DNA from: JAMXLG01 sp963818925
GTDB taxonomy: Bacteria; Vulcanimicrobiota; Vulcanimicrobiia; Vulcanimicrobiales; Vulcanimicrobiaceae
Direction: 5' to 3'
Assembly: GCA_963818925.1 (NCBI GenBank)
Contig: CAWFTN010000001.1
Location: 124,001 to 188,000 of the forward strand
DNA: 64,000 bases
Part shown: piece by piece, positions 7,997-16,750 of the stretch
Layout of the letters: each line of letters starts with the position of its first letter
Numbering within the stretch: the first letter of the stretch is position 1
Program-made: the position numbers and the translations under genes
Notes under the pieces: model-generated
Database searches by the model: none
Told to the model about the DNA's origin: nothing
The model's input: the letters and a program-made list of their open reading frames with translations, nothing else

Positions 7997-9357
7997 TGTA
8001 TACACCGCATACCGAGGAAGATATCCGGGCGATGCTCGACGCGATCGGCGTCGGCTCCCTGGAAGAACTGCTCAAACTTCCCGACGCCGTTGCGCTCAAG
8101 GCGCCGCTCGACGTCGTTCCGGCGTTGCCGGAATATCAAATCGCGCGCCGTTTCGAACACTTCGCGAAGAAGAATACGGGCGTCGATTACGTCTCGTTCC
8201 TCGGTGCGGGTTCATACCGTCACTACGCGCCGCCCGCAATCGGCGCGCTTGCAATGCGCGGTGAGTTTCTCACTGCCTACACGCCGTACCAAGCGGAAGT
8301 TTCGCAAGGCTATCTGCAAGCCATCTATGAGTGGCAGAGCTATATTTGTCTCCTCACCGGCATGGACATTGCGAACGCGTCCGTCTATGACGGCGCTACG
8401 GCGCTTGCAGAAGCGACGATTATGGCGCTCAATGCGAACGGCCGCAAGAAAGTGCTCGTCTCGCGCGCGGTCGATCCGAATTACCGGGCGGTGCTCAAAA
8501 CGTACTGCGACGGCCTCGACATCGAGATCGACGAATTGCCGATTACGGCCGAGGGAACGACCGGTCTCGAAGCGTTGAAGACAGCCGTTGCGTCGAAAGA
8601 GTACGCATCGGTCGCGCTGCAGACGCCGAATTTTTTCGGTAACATCGAAGTGTTCGATCCGGAAACCGCATCGGCGGTTCGCGCGAGCGGAACGGTGCCG
8701 ATCGCGGTCGTCTCGGAAGCAATTTCGCTTGCAGCACTTGCGACGCCTGGCTCGTGGGGCGCCGAGATCGTCGTCGGCGAAGCGCAGAGCTTCGGCGTCG
8801 CGATGGCATACGGCGGTCCGTACGTCGGCTTCATCGCGTCGACGAAAGAACACATGCGCCGTATTCCGGGCCGTCTCGTCGGTAAGACCGTCGATAAAAA
8901 CCAGAAGACCGCATACGTCCTCACGCTGCAAGCGCGCGAGCAACACATTCGTCGCGAGCGCGCGACGTCGAACATCTGCACGAATCAAGCGCACTGCGCG
9001 CTGATCGCTACGATCTACCTCGCACTCATGGGAAAGACAGGACTCCACGACGTCGCTGCGCTGAATCTGCAGCGCTCGCGTGAACTTGCTACCACGGTCT
9101 CGAGCATCGAGGGCGTCGACTTGAAGTTCAGCGCGCCGTTCTTCAACGAGATCGTCGTCGAGGTGCATCAGCCGGCCGCGACGGTGCTCGCGAAGTTACA
9201 GGAACGCGATATTTTGGGCGGTGTCGATCTTGATCGCTGGTATCCCGAACTGTCGACCTGCATTTTAATGAACGCCACCGAACTCACCACTAGTGCTGAG
9301 ATCGATGCACTTGCCAACGCTCTGGGAGAGATCGTCCGTGTCCACGCAAACGTTTGA
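7996..9357 (+). CDS. gcvPA: Glycine dehydrogenase (decarboxylating) subunit 1
   Basis: A 453-residue N-terminal half of P protein, which with GcvPB forms the PLP-dependent glycine decarboxylase. Typical features are YTPHTEEDIRAMLDAIG at the start, FLGAGSYRHYAPPAI, TAYTPYQAEVSQGYLQAIYEWQ, and QAREQHIRRERATSNICTNQA. The GTG start overlaps the gcvH stop by one base. The split PA/PB arrangement is found in Firmicutes, Thermotogae and many other lineages, in contrast to the single long GcvP of E. coli. Confidence 0.97.
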   Translation: MYTPHTEEDIRAMLDAIGVGSLEELLKLPDAVALKAPLDVVPALPEYQIARRFEHFAKKNTGVDYVSFLGAGSYRHYAPPAIGALAMRGEFLTAYTPYQAEVSQGYLQAIYEWQSYICLLTGMDIANASVYDGATALAEATIMALNANGRKKVLVSRAVDPNYRAVLKTYCDGLDIEIDELPITAEGTTGLEALKTAVASKEYASVALQTPNFFGNIEVFDPETASAVRASGTVPIAVVSEAISLAALATPGSWGAEIVVGEAQSFGVAMAYGGPYVGFIASTKEHMRRIPGRLVGKTVDKNQKTAYVLTLQAREQHIRRERATSNICTNQAHCALIATIYLALMGKTGLHDVAALNLQRSRELATTVSSIEGVDLKFSAPFFNEIVVEVHQPAATVLAKLQERDILGGVDLDRWYPELSTCILMNATELTTSAEIDALANALGEIVRVHANV

Positions 9358-10846
9358 TCGGACTGAAAGCCCGCTGATCTTTGATCTCGGGCAAGACGGT
9401 CGCGCCAACAAGTACGTCGAGGACGCGCGCCCGATGACCGACTTCCTGCCTAAGTCGCTGCTTCGCGAGGAGTTGCCGTTGCCCGACAACAGCGAGCTCG
9501 ACGTGATGCGTCACTACACGAAGCTCTCTCAGCGTACGTTCGGCATAGATCTGGGTTTCTATCCGCTTGGATCGTGCACGATGAAGTACAACCCGCGCAT
9601 CAACGACGCAATGGCGACGAAGCGCGAGGTCGCGCAGCTGCATCCGTACACGCCTGATGAACTCGCGCAGGGTGCGCTGCAGGTGATGTACGAACTCGAG
9701 CGCTCACTCGCGTCGCTCTTCGGAATGGCCGCGTTCTCACTGAATCCGTCGGCCGGCGCGCACGCGGAACTCGCGGCGCTTTTGATCGCGAAGAAATACT
9801 TCAAAGATCGCGGCGAAACGAAGCGCGACAAAGTTATCGTGCCCGACACGGCGCACGGCACGAACCCCGCATCGGCTGCGATGTGCGGCTTCAAGGTCAT
9901 TAGCTTGCCGTCGGACCAACGCGGACGCGTGAGCGTCGAAGAGATCAAGAAGGTGCTCGGCGACGATACGGCCGTCTGCATGATGACGAATCCGAACACG
10001 CTCGGGCTCTTCGAAGATCACATTCACGAAATCGCGCAAGCCGTGCACGATGCCGGTGGCCTTATGTATTACGATGGAGCGAACGCCAACGCAATCATGG
10101 GCAACGTGCGTCCGGGTGACATGGGCTTCGATCTCATGCATCTCAACACGCACAAAACATTCACGATTCCACACGGCGGGGGCGGCGCGGGTCACGGCCC
10201 GGTGGGTGTCGCGGCGCATCTCGTCGAGTACCTTCCGACGCCGGTCGTTCGGCCGACGCCGAAAACGAACGGCGATGCGAACGCTGCGCCGAGCGACCGG
10301 TACACGTTCTCGCTTGACTTCGACCGGCCTAAATCGATCGGACCGATGCGCTCGTTTTGGTCGAACTTCGCGCACGCCGTGCGCGCGCTTGCGTACATCT
10401 ATGCAAACGGTGCGGACGGGCTCACGAAAGTCTCGCAACTTGCCGTGCTTAACGCGAACTACATTCGCGTCAAAGTGGCGGAGTTTCTGGAAACGCCGTA
10501 TCCGGAGATCTGCCGTCACGAGTTCGTTGCATCGGCGCAAGAGTTGAAGAAACAAACGGGCGTGAAGGCGTTAGATCTCGCCAAGGCGCTCCTCGATCAC
10601 GGCATGATGGCGCCGACCATGTACTTCCCGTTGATCGTTCCCGAGTGCTTGATGATCGAGCCGACGGAAACCGAATCGAAGGAGACGCTCGACCAGTTCA
10701 TCGCCGTGCTGCGCGAAATCGTCGAGGAGGCTAAGACGAATCCCGAAGCCATCTTGGCGGCACCGGTCACGACGGTCGTCGGCCGTGTCGATGAGACTCG
10801 CGCCGCGCGTAATCCCGATTTGAAGTGGGAACCCGCGCAAGCGTAG
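9338..10846 (+). CDS. gcvPB: Glycine dehydrogenase (decarboxylating) subunit 2
   Basis: The 502-residue C-terminal, PLP-binding half of P protein. The Schiff-base lysine lies in LNTHKTFTIPHGGGGAG. PLGSCTMKYNP and DTAHGTNPASAAMCG are family motifs. I set the start at GTG 9338, preceded by GGGAGAG, which overlaps gcvPA by 20 bases. An upstream GTG at 9293 would add 15 residues that read as gcvPA coding sequence out of frame. It is the last gene of the glycine cleavage operon, but the acyltransferase begins inside its 3' end. Confidence 0.97.
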   Translation: MSTQTFDRTESPLIFDLGQDGRANKYVEDARPMTDFLPKSLLREELPLPDNSELDVMRHYTKLSQRTFGIDLGFYPLGSCTMKYNPRINDAMATKREVAQLHPYTPDELAQGALQVMYELERSLASLFGMAAFSLNPSAGAHAELAALLIAKKYFKDRGETKRDKVIVPDTAHGTNPASAAMCGFKVISLPSDQRGRVSVEEIKKVLGDDTAVCMMTNPNTLGLFEDHIHEIAQAVHDAGGLMYYDGANANAIMGNVRPGDMGFDLMHLNTHKTFTIPHGGGGAGHGPVGVAAHLVEYLPTPVVRPTPKTNGDANAAPSDRYTFSLDFDRPKSIGPMRSFWSNFAHAVRALAYIYANGADGLTKVSQLAVLNANYIRVKVAEFLETPYPEICRHEFVASAQELKKQTGVKALDLAKALLDHGMMAPTMYFPLIVPECLMIEPTETESKETLDQFIAVLREIVEEAKTNPEAILAAPVTTVVGRVDETRAARNPDLKWEPAQA

Positions 10847-12000
10847 CGCGCTTTCCGTTCGCAGGGGCGCTTCGCGTCCTTGCGACGCTCACCATCGTTT
10901 TCTATCACTGCTGGGAGGCCGCGTGGAACACGCACCGGTTGACGTGGTCGTCGCAAGCATGCGCGATGCTCGGCGAAGCCGGCGTCGCGTGTTTCTTTGC
11001 GTTGAGCGGGTTCTTGCTCGGACGGCGGTATATCGCCGCCCTTCTGTCGGACGCGCCGCTTCCTCGTTGGCAAGACTTCGCGCGCGACCGGTTTCTCCGC
11101 ATCGTTCCACTCTATGCCTTTCTCGTGATCGCGTTTTCACTCGGAACCGCCTGGTTGCCGATTCCCGGTGAACGCTCCGCGTCGTTCTTCGATGTAATCG
11201 CGCATCTCACGTTCGTCTTTCCGTTTTTCCGCTCCACCGCGCTAACCATCGATCCGCCGATGTGGACGATGTCGACCGACGTGCAGTTTTACATCGTGCT
11301 GCCGCTCGTCGCGGCGCTTGCGGCAGTGCTCGTGCGCCGGCGACGGAACGCCTCGCTAACGATCGTCGCCGTCGTCGGCTCGCTGATTCTCGCATCGATT
11401 CTCTTGCGCGTGCTGGCTTGGCCGCTGGCAATTCCATCGTTTAACGACTTCGGCTTGCGCGTGGCGATCTTCGGGATGATGCCGACCATGTTCACCGCGT
11501 TCGGCATGGGAATGCTGGGCGTGTTTGTATGGGAACGGTTTCCTCACGAGCGCCAGCGGCTCGGAATCGTTGCGGGCTTGATCGGTGTCTTGTTGTGGTG
11601 GTGGACGCTGACGGTGTCACCCGGAATTGCGCGATACGTGGTGTGGAGCGACGTAATGGCCGGCTTTTCGGCGGGATTCATCTTGTTCGCCGGTTGCGCG
11701 CTGCTCGATTTCCGCGCCGTCGAGAACCCGGTCGTGCGATGGGCGGAACGGCTCTCGTATGCGGTCTATCTCACACACTTTTTCGTGATCGAGTACGTGG
11801 AAGGCTTGACCACGCATCTTACGGGGAACACGTTTCTCTTCACGACGTTCGCGCTGAGTTATGCCGCGTCGCTGATCGTTGCGTTGCCGCTCTATCTTGC
11901 CGTCGAGCGTCCATTCCTGATGCTGAAGAGCCGCCTGCAGTTGCGCACGCAGCATCAGCAGAATGCGGAAGTCGTTTCCGGCGAAGTGGCTCTGATCTAA
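10825..12000 (+). CDS. Membrane acyltransferase, acyltransferase-3 (OafA/YrhL) family
   Basis: A 391-residue integral membrane protein with roughly ten predicted transmembrane segments. The first segment carries the family signature RVLATLTIVFYHCWEA, where the His is the likely catalytic residue, and GEAGVACFFALSGFLLGRRY is the second hallmark. Such enzymes O-acetylate or O-acylate cell-surface sugars or other extracytoplasmic substrates, and the substrate here is unknown. The GTG start overlaps the last 22 bases of gcvPB, so it may be read from the gcv transcript. A functional link to glycine cleavage is not suggested. Confidence 0.85.
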   Translation: MGTRASVARFPFAGALRVLATLTIVFYHCWEAAWNTHRLTWSSQACAMLGEAGVACFFALSGFLLGRRYIAALLSDAPLPRWQDFARDRFLRIVPLYAFLVIAFSLGTAWLPIPGERSASFFDVIAHLTFVFPFFRSTALTIDPPMWTMSTDVQFYIVLPLVAALAAVLVRRRRNASLTIVAVVGSLILASILLRVLAWPLAIPSFNDFGLRVAIFGMMPTMFTAFGMGMLGVFVWERFPHERQRLGIVAGLIGVLLWWWTLTVSPGIARYVVWSDVMAGFSAGFILFAGCALLDFRAVENPVVRWAERLSYAVYLTHFFVIEYVEGLTTHLTGNTFLFTTFALSYAASLIVALPLYLAVERPFLMLKSRLQLRTQHQQNAEVVSGEVALI

Positions 12001-12083
12001 TCCGAACGCCTAATTCTTAGGGACTTTTAGGGAATTGCGGCGACGCGCAGCTCTCGTCACGATGAAGTGTACGAGGTGTTCAC

Positions 12084-13133
12084 ATGCGCGCACTTTTTGG
12101 TGTTCTCGTCGTTGTCGTATTGACTGCGGCCTTGACCGCATGTCATGGCGGTGGAACCAACATGCTTCCGAGCGTCGGTACGCAATCGAACGCGCGGCTC
12201 GCCCCGTCGCCGGTTGCTACTCTCAAACCCGCGCGGCTGTGGTTCTCATCGTGTGCGACGTGCGGAATCGCGATGATCGAACCCAAAGAAGTCGACGTGC
12301 AGGTGTATACGCCGACGGGAACCTTGCTGCACAGCGCGTCGTTTGGCGGCGGCAGGAGCGGAGGAGAACCGGCGATCGATCTGACGAGCCCGGATCAACG
12401 GCATGTCTACGTGACGATGGCCGTAGCGGATAATTACGTCGCGGATATCGATACCGCGACGTACGGTGTGCGCTATTACCACATCCCTCTTAAGGAGTCG
12501 AGTGGCGACATTCTCGCGTTGCTTGTTAGTCCCGACGGTTCGCGCCTCTATGTCCCGACGACGACGAATCTCTACATCATCAATACGCTGACACGCACGT
12601 ACGCCGGAACGGTCTGCGGAAAGGTTTCCTTTGCTGCGCTCTCTCCCGACGGCAAAACGTTGTACGGCGTAACGTCGGGAGGACTGACGGCAATCAATAC
12701 CACGACGTTGGTGAAGCACGTGTTCGCAGCAAATCCAAACGCGCAAGCAATGGCAGCAACGACAGCAAATCTGTACGTCGGCACAACGAACGGAGTTAGG
12801 ATCTATAACCGTACGACGTTGGCCTTCGTCAAGACGGTCTTATCGTCGCTCGTGGTACGCCTCACGGCCGATAACGGCAACCAACGGCTTTATGCGTGGA
12901 TCGACGGTCCCAGTTCGCAGTACGCGGACGTGCTCAACACATCGACACAATTACTGGTCAAGACGATTACGAATGTCTTCCAAGGACCGTTCCTGGATCC
13001 GGTCTCGCATCTCGTCTACGCTATCGACTTTTCGGGGAACGTCTGTAGGTATACGCCGCCGACGACCTACACTAAGTCGTGTTCGTTTATGGTGAACAGT
13101 TCGGTTCCATTTGATATCGCCGTCACCCACTAG
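12084..13133 (+). CDS. Lipoprotein with YVTN-like beta-propeller
   Basis: A 349-residue protein. Residues 1-20 form a lipoprotein signal with LTAC lipobox. It continues with a short linker and repeated segments of the YVTN/beta-propeller type (SPDGSRLYVPTTTNLYIINTLTRTYAGTV, then SPDGKTLYGVTSGGLTAINTTTLV, then TTANLYVGTTNGVRIYNRTTLAFV). These repeats usually form a seven-bladed propeller exposed outside the cytoplasm. Ligand and function are unknown. GAGGTG precedes the ATG. It forms a separate unit, with 83 bases after the acyltransferase and 47 before the antiporter gene. Confidence 0.75.
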   Translation: MRALFGVLVVVVLTAALTACHGGGTNMLPSVGTQSNARLAPSPVATLKPARLWFSSCATCGIAMIEPKEVDVQVYTPTGTLLHSASFGGGRSGGEPAIDLTSPDQRHVYVTMAVADNYVADIDTATYGVRYYHIPLKESSGDILALLVSPDGSRLYVPTTTNLYIINTLTRTYAGTVCGKVSFAALSPDGKTLYGVTSGGLTAINTTTLVKHVFAANPNAQAMAATTANLYVGTTNGVRIYNRTTLAFVKTVLSSLVVRLTADNGNQRLYAWIDGPSSQYADVLNTSTQLLVKTITNVFQGPFLDPVSHLVYAIDFSGNVCRYTPPTTYTKSCSFMVNSSVPFDIAVTH

Positions 13134-13180
13134 CACCGGGAGTTGGTCACCGTAGCTTCGTAATGCGCTGACGTATCCTG

Positions 13181-14842
13181 ATGGAGCCGTCCACCTTGAA
13201 CGTCAGCGTCGATTTCCTCGCGGACCTCACCATCGCGCTAAGCGCCGCGATGATCCTCGGTCTCGTCGCCGAGCGCCTGCGCATCAGCGCGATCGTCGGC
13301 TATCTCGTCGCGGGTATCCTCATCGGCCGATTCACACCCGGCTACGTTGCGAACGTTCAGAACGTCCAAACGCTCGCGCAGCTCGGACTCATTTTTCTGC
13401 TGTTTAGCATCGGCCTCGGCTTCTCGTTCGATGAGGTGAAGAGTCTCGGCGCGCGCGCGATCGGGGGAAACCTGGTTGTGATGGTGGCGGCTACCGCGGC
13501 CGGCGGCGTCGCTTGTATGTCTTTAGCATTTCAGCATCCCTGGACCGGCGCAATCGCGACGTGCGTTTCGAGCACGGCCGTTGCGGTAGCATTACTTCGC
13601 TCGTGGGATATCGAGTCCAGCGGTCCGGGACGCTTTACGATCGCGCAGCAGATCGTGCAAGACCTCGTCGCGGTCGCGCTACTCGTTGTCGTGACGGCTC
13701 CGCCGGCGGAATTGTCCGTGTTCGGGATTCTCGTTCCGTTGATCAAGGCTGCGTTGTTCGTCGCGATCGCGCTCGTTCTCGGCGCCACCGTTCTGCACAC
13801 GTTCGTTCGGCGAACAGTACTCCACGCTTCGACCGACGTGTTGTTTGGAATCTTTTCCGCGCTCGCACTCGTGGCGGCATGGCTCGGCTATATCGCCGGC
13901 CTGTCTTTTGAGTTCGGCGCGTTCGTCGCCGGCGCAGTGATTTCGGAAGCGGCGGGTAGCGCGGTGATTGCGTCCGTCGTTGCGCCGTTTCGGTCGTTGT
14001 TCGTGACGCTGTTCTTCGTATCGGTGGGAATGTCGATCGATCTATCGTTCTTTGCGTCCCACTGGATCGAAATCGTTGCTGCGGGCTTCGCCCTAGCGGC
14101 GATACGGTGTGCGTTATGGTTCGTGCTGGCGCGTTTCGACGCGATGACCGCAGCCGGCGCGGTGTTTGTCGGCGTAGGCATGGCGTCGCTCGGAGAGTTC
14201 AATGTCGTGCTGATCACCGAAGCGCAGCATGCCTCGCGGCTCTCTGGGTCCGAGGCGCAAATTCTTCTCGGCGTTACCATCGTAACGATGGTCGCGTGCG
14301 TCGTACCCGGTCCTTGGTTGTCGCGGCTTCGAACTTCGCCGATGAGCGAACGCGTGCGGCCGGAGGGCGAGTCCCGAGCGGACGCCCGCGTTGCGCTCAT
14401 TGGTTTTGGACGCGTCGGCCAAACGGTGGCATCGGTTCTAGGCCGCGCGCACATTCCTTACGTCGCCATCGAACGTGATGCCGAACTCGTTAGAGAGATG
14501 CGACGCGAGGGTCACGCGGTGATTCTCGGCGACGCGCTCGACCCCGCAGCCTTTGACCGCATATTTACCGGAACTATCGAAGTCTTTATTATAACGGTAC
14601 CCGAAAGCACAGTTGCGGACATCCTTGCGCAACGAGCGAAAGCGAGGACCGGCGCTCGCGTTGTCGCTCGTGCGCGAGACAGCTCGGACGTCGACGAGCT
14701 TTACGCAAACGGCGCGTCGGTCGTTTTGGTACCGGAAGTCGAAGGCGCACTGAGCTTTGCCGAAGCGGCACTTCGCGCGCTGCAAGTTTCAAACGACACT
14801 ACAGAACATGTGCTATCAGAGGCGAGGCATGGCGATCACTAA
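13181..14842 (+). CDS. CPA2-family monovalent cation/proton antiporter with RCK (TrkA-N) domain
   Basis: A 553-residue Kef/YbaL-like transporter. About 12 hydrophobic segments cover residues 10-390 (for example LIFLLFSIGLGFSFDEVKSLG). A cytosolic Rossmann domain begins near residue 404 (VALIGFGRVGQTVASVLG, then ILGDALDPAAFDR) and is the NAD-binding RCK/TrkA-N regulatory module. Such proteins exchange K+ or Na+ for protons and are gated by nucleotide or thiol ligands. No glutathione-dependent ancillary gene (KefF/KefG) is next to it. The last 14 bases overlap the EndoIII-like gene. Confidence 0.9.
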   Translation: MEPSTLNVSVDFLADLTIALSAAMILGLVAERLRISAIVGYLVAGILIGRFTPGYVANVQNVQTLAQLGLIFLLFSIGLGFSFDEVKSLGARAIGGNLVVMVAATAAGGVACMSLAFQHPWTGAIATCVSSTAVAVALLRSWDIESSGPGRFTIAQQIVQDLVAVALLVVVTAPPAELSVFGILVPLIKAALFVAIALVLGATVLHTFVRRTVLHASTDVLFGIFSALALVAAWLGYIAGLSFEFGAFVAGAVISEAAGSAVIASVVAPFRSLFVTLFFVSVGMSIDLSFFASHWIEIVAAGFALAAIRCALWFVLARFDAMTAAGAVFVGVGMASLGEFNVVLITEAQHASRLSGSEAQILLGVTIVTMVACVVPGPWLSRLRTSPMSERVRPEGESRADARVALIGFGRVGQTVASVLGRAHIPYVAIERDAELVREMRREGHAVILGDALDPAAFDRIFTGTIEVFIITVPESTVADILAQRAKARTGARVVARARDSSDVDELYANGASVVLVPEVEGALSFAEAALRALQVSNDTTEHVLSEARHGDH

Positions 14843-15494
14843 CTTTGCGCGAGTATTATCATCGCTACGAAAGCTGTACGGCGCGGGAGCATTCCCTGGG
14901 CCTTCCGATCCGTTCGAAGCGATTGTGTGGGAGAACTGTGCGTATCTCGTCGATGACGAGCGGCGCGCAAACACCTATAACGCACTGAGTGAACGGATCG
15001 GCATTACGCCATTCGCGCTCATCTCCGCTGGTGCTAAATCGATTGAAGCCGCGATCAAGGGCGGAGGAATGAACGCGGCTCACCGCGCCGCGAAGGTGCT
15101 TCAATCTGCTGAAATTTCGTTAGAGTTTGCGGACGGCAATCTTTCGGCAGCACTGGCCGAAAGCGATGATAAAGCGCGGCGGCGACTCTTGAAACGGTTT
15201 CCCGGCATAGGAGATCCCGGCGTTGATAAAGTCCTGCTGATGGGCGGCTATTCCGATGAACCCGCGCTTGATTCCAACGGCGTTCGCGTGTTGGAACGCC
15301 TCGGCGCAATTCAGCCTGCTGTATCATACGCGGTGAGCTATCGGGCCGCCGTCGCGTATCTGCGAGCGCAGAGCGTCGATACTCGCGAAGCGTTCGCGCT
15401 GCTGCGTGAGCACGGACGGACGTTGTGCAAACGCAATAATCCACGCTGTCCTGAGTGTTCTGTGCGCGCAGAGTGCCCGTCATCAACCGTATAA
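14829..15494 (+). CDS. Endonuclease III-like HhH-GPD protein with Fe-S loop, catalytic Lys missing
   Basis: A 221-residue HhH-GPD protein with a helix-hairpin-helix (FPGIGDPGVDKVLL, about 124-137), the catalytic-type Asp148 (ALDSNGVRVLERLG) and a C-terminal 4Fe-4S motif C-x6-C-x2-C-x5-C (Cys200, 207, 210, 216). In E. coli EndoIII the hairpin reads LPGVGRKTANVVL with catalytic Lys120. The aligned residue here is Pro130, so the bifunctional lyase lysine is lost, as in MutY-type or DNA-binding-only relatives. The ATG at 14829 follows GAGGCGAGG and overlaps the antiporter stop. It could be a monofunctional glycosylase or a damage-binding protein. Confidence 0.8.
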   Translation: MAITNFARVLSSLRKLYGAGAFPGPSDPFEAIVWENCAYLVDDERRANTYNALSERIGITPFALISAGAKSIEAAIKGGGMNAAHRAAKVLQSAEISLEFADGNLSAALAESDDKARRRLLKRFPGIGDPGVDKVLLMGGYSDEPALDSNGVRVLERLGAIQPAVSYAVSYRAAVAYLRAQSVDTREAFALLREHGRTLCKRNNPRCPECSVRAECPSSTV

Positions 15495-15654
15495 GGCGCC
15501 GACCTGATATGCCAGGATCGTAAGGCATTCCTTCGTCACGCGGGAACGCGGTGTGCGCTACCCTGCCGAGCGGACCATGACGCGTATGCGTTGAGGATGA
15601 GGACGATTGCGAGTCCGATGTCGGTTTGCACGTAGAATAACTGAGAAAAGCCGT

Positions 15655-15680
15655 GGTGGATTCAAGCGGTCAGCGCAACA
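15655..15680 (+). repeat. Left inverted repeat of the IS30 copy
   Basis: A 26-base terminal repeat beginning GGTGGATTCAAGCGG. It is identical (reverse complement) to the right end of the relic at 18707-18732 and differs at two positions from the right end of this copy. Confidence 0.8.
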
Positions 15681-16691
15681 GTTCATTTAGCTTCCTCGCC
15701 GGCGTTCGATATTTCAATGTCTTGCGTGGACGTTGGTTGAGCCGATCGGCAATCTTATTCAATTGCGCTTGAGAGTATTAAGCTGGGTTTGTTCCGTCGG
15801 GAAGGTACTGGCGCAACAAGCGATTAGTGTTTTCGTTTGTGCCTCGCTGCCACGGGCTCTTCGGATCGCAAAAGTATACGGCGACATCACGGGCGACGGT
15901 GAATTTCTTATGAGCGGCAAATTCGGGCCCACGATCAAGCGTCACCGATCGGCGAAGTTCGGCGGGCAGTGTACGGCTCTTCCGGCTTAGTGCTGCTGCG
16001 ACGGTTTGCGCGTCCTTGCGATTGCGACGCAATTTGACAAGCGACGTGAATCGCGATTGTCGCTCGACCAGCGTCGCAATAGGCGTGTTCCCTGAGCCGC
16101 AAAGAAGATCACCTTCCCAATGTCCCGTCACCGAGCGATCTTCGATTTCCGCAGGGCGTTCGCGTATCGATACTGCATCGACAATTTGATAGCGGGTCTG
16201 CCTCTTTCGCGTGGCTGTACGCGCATGACGCATCACGCGGCCCGTGCGAAGATGGTACTGCAGCTCTTTCTTTAGTGCGCCCCGAGCTTGCACGAAAAGC
16301 GCCTGATAGATTGCTTCGTGCGAGACCTGAAGGTCGGCCTGCTCCGGAAAGCGCGTTTTCAGCCATCCTGAAATCTGCTGCGGCGACCACTGCATCTTCA
16401 GCTTACTCGCGACCATTTGCCGCAGCTTTCCGTTGATCGCGAGTCTGCATTTCTTCGGCCGTCTTGAACGCTCCCACGCGCGTTCCTCAGCCTTGCCAGA
16501 TCTATAGTGCGCTTCGCCGCCGTTTCGTTGGATTTCGCGACTTACCGTTGAGGGCGGTCTTTTTAATTGACTAGCGATCGTACGAATTGAACACCCGGCA
16601 GCGATGCCGCGAGAGATTTCCTCACGTGCAGCGAGTGTGAGCGCTAGGCGCGATCGCTTGCGACAACTGGCGGAAGCCCTGTTCGAGCCAT
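15670..16691 (-). pseudogene. IS30-family transposase, disrupted (deletion near start, in-frame TAA near end)
   Basis: The frame encodes an IS30 transposase: a second HTH (SIRTIASQLKRPPSTVSREI) and DDE motifs GHWEGDLL, TLDRGPEF and NENTNRLLRQYLP. After LPDGTNPA there is an in-frame TAA (15778-15780). The same frame then continues for 35 codons with canonical family sequence (YSQAQLNKIADRLNQRPRKT) to TGA at 15670. At the 5' end the native start MARTG (16691) runs into a 134-base deletion that removes the first HTH and shifts frame. An open reading from farther upstream enters the body of the protein but starts in unrelated sequence. Not expected to give a functional transposase. Confidence 0.8.
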
Positions 16692-16724
16692 TCGCAACAC
16701 CTCCAATAATCATCATCGGTTTGG

Positions 16725-16750
16725 TGTTGCGCTGACCGCTGGAATCAACC
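16725..16750 (-). repeat. Right inverted repeat of the IS30 copy
   Basis: A 26-base terminal repeat that matches the left end at 24 of 26 positions (mismatches at positions 4 and 10 of the repeat). It abuts IS3-family orfA sequence at 16751. Confidence 0.8.

Larger units (their letters stand above)
15655..16750 (-). mobile_element. IS30-family insertion sequence, internally deleted copy
   Basis: An IS30-family element of 1096 bases bounded by 26-base imperfect inverted repeats (15655-15680 and 16725-16750, 24 of 26 matching) with transposase on the minus strand. Compared with the relic at 18375-18732, this copy lacks 134 bases near the transposase start (the segment matching 18524-18657). 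It also carries an in-frame stop near the transposase end. It has therefore lost an intact transposase, although both termini remain and it could be mobilised in trans. It lies immediately before the tail of an IS3-family orfA, so it inserted into that element. Confidence 0.85.

Noticed and set aside
8212..9168. Minus-strand open frame of about 318 codons opposite gcvPA
   Set aside because: Arg/Asp-rich shadow of a well-conserved glycine dehydrogenase subunit.
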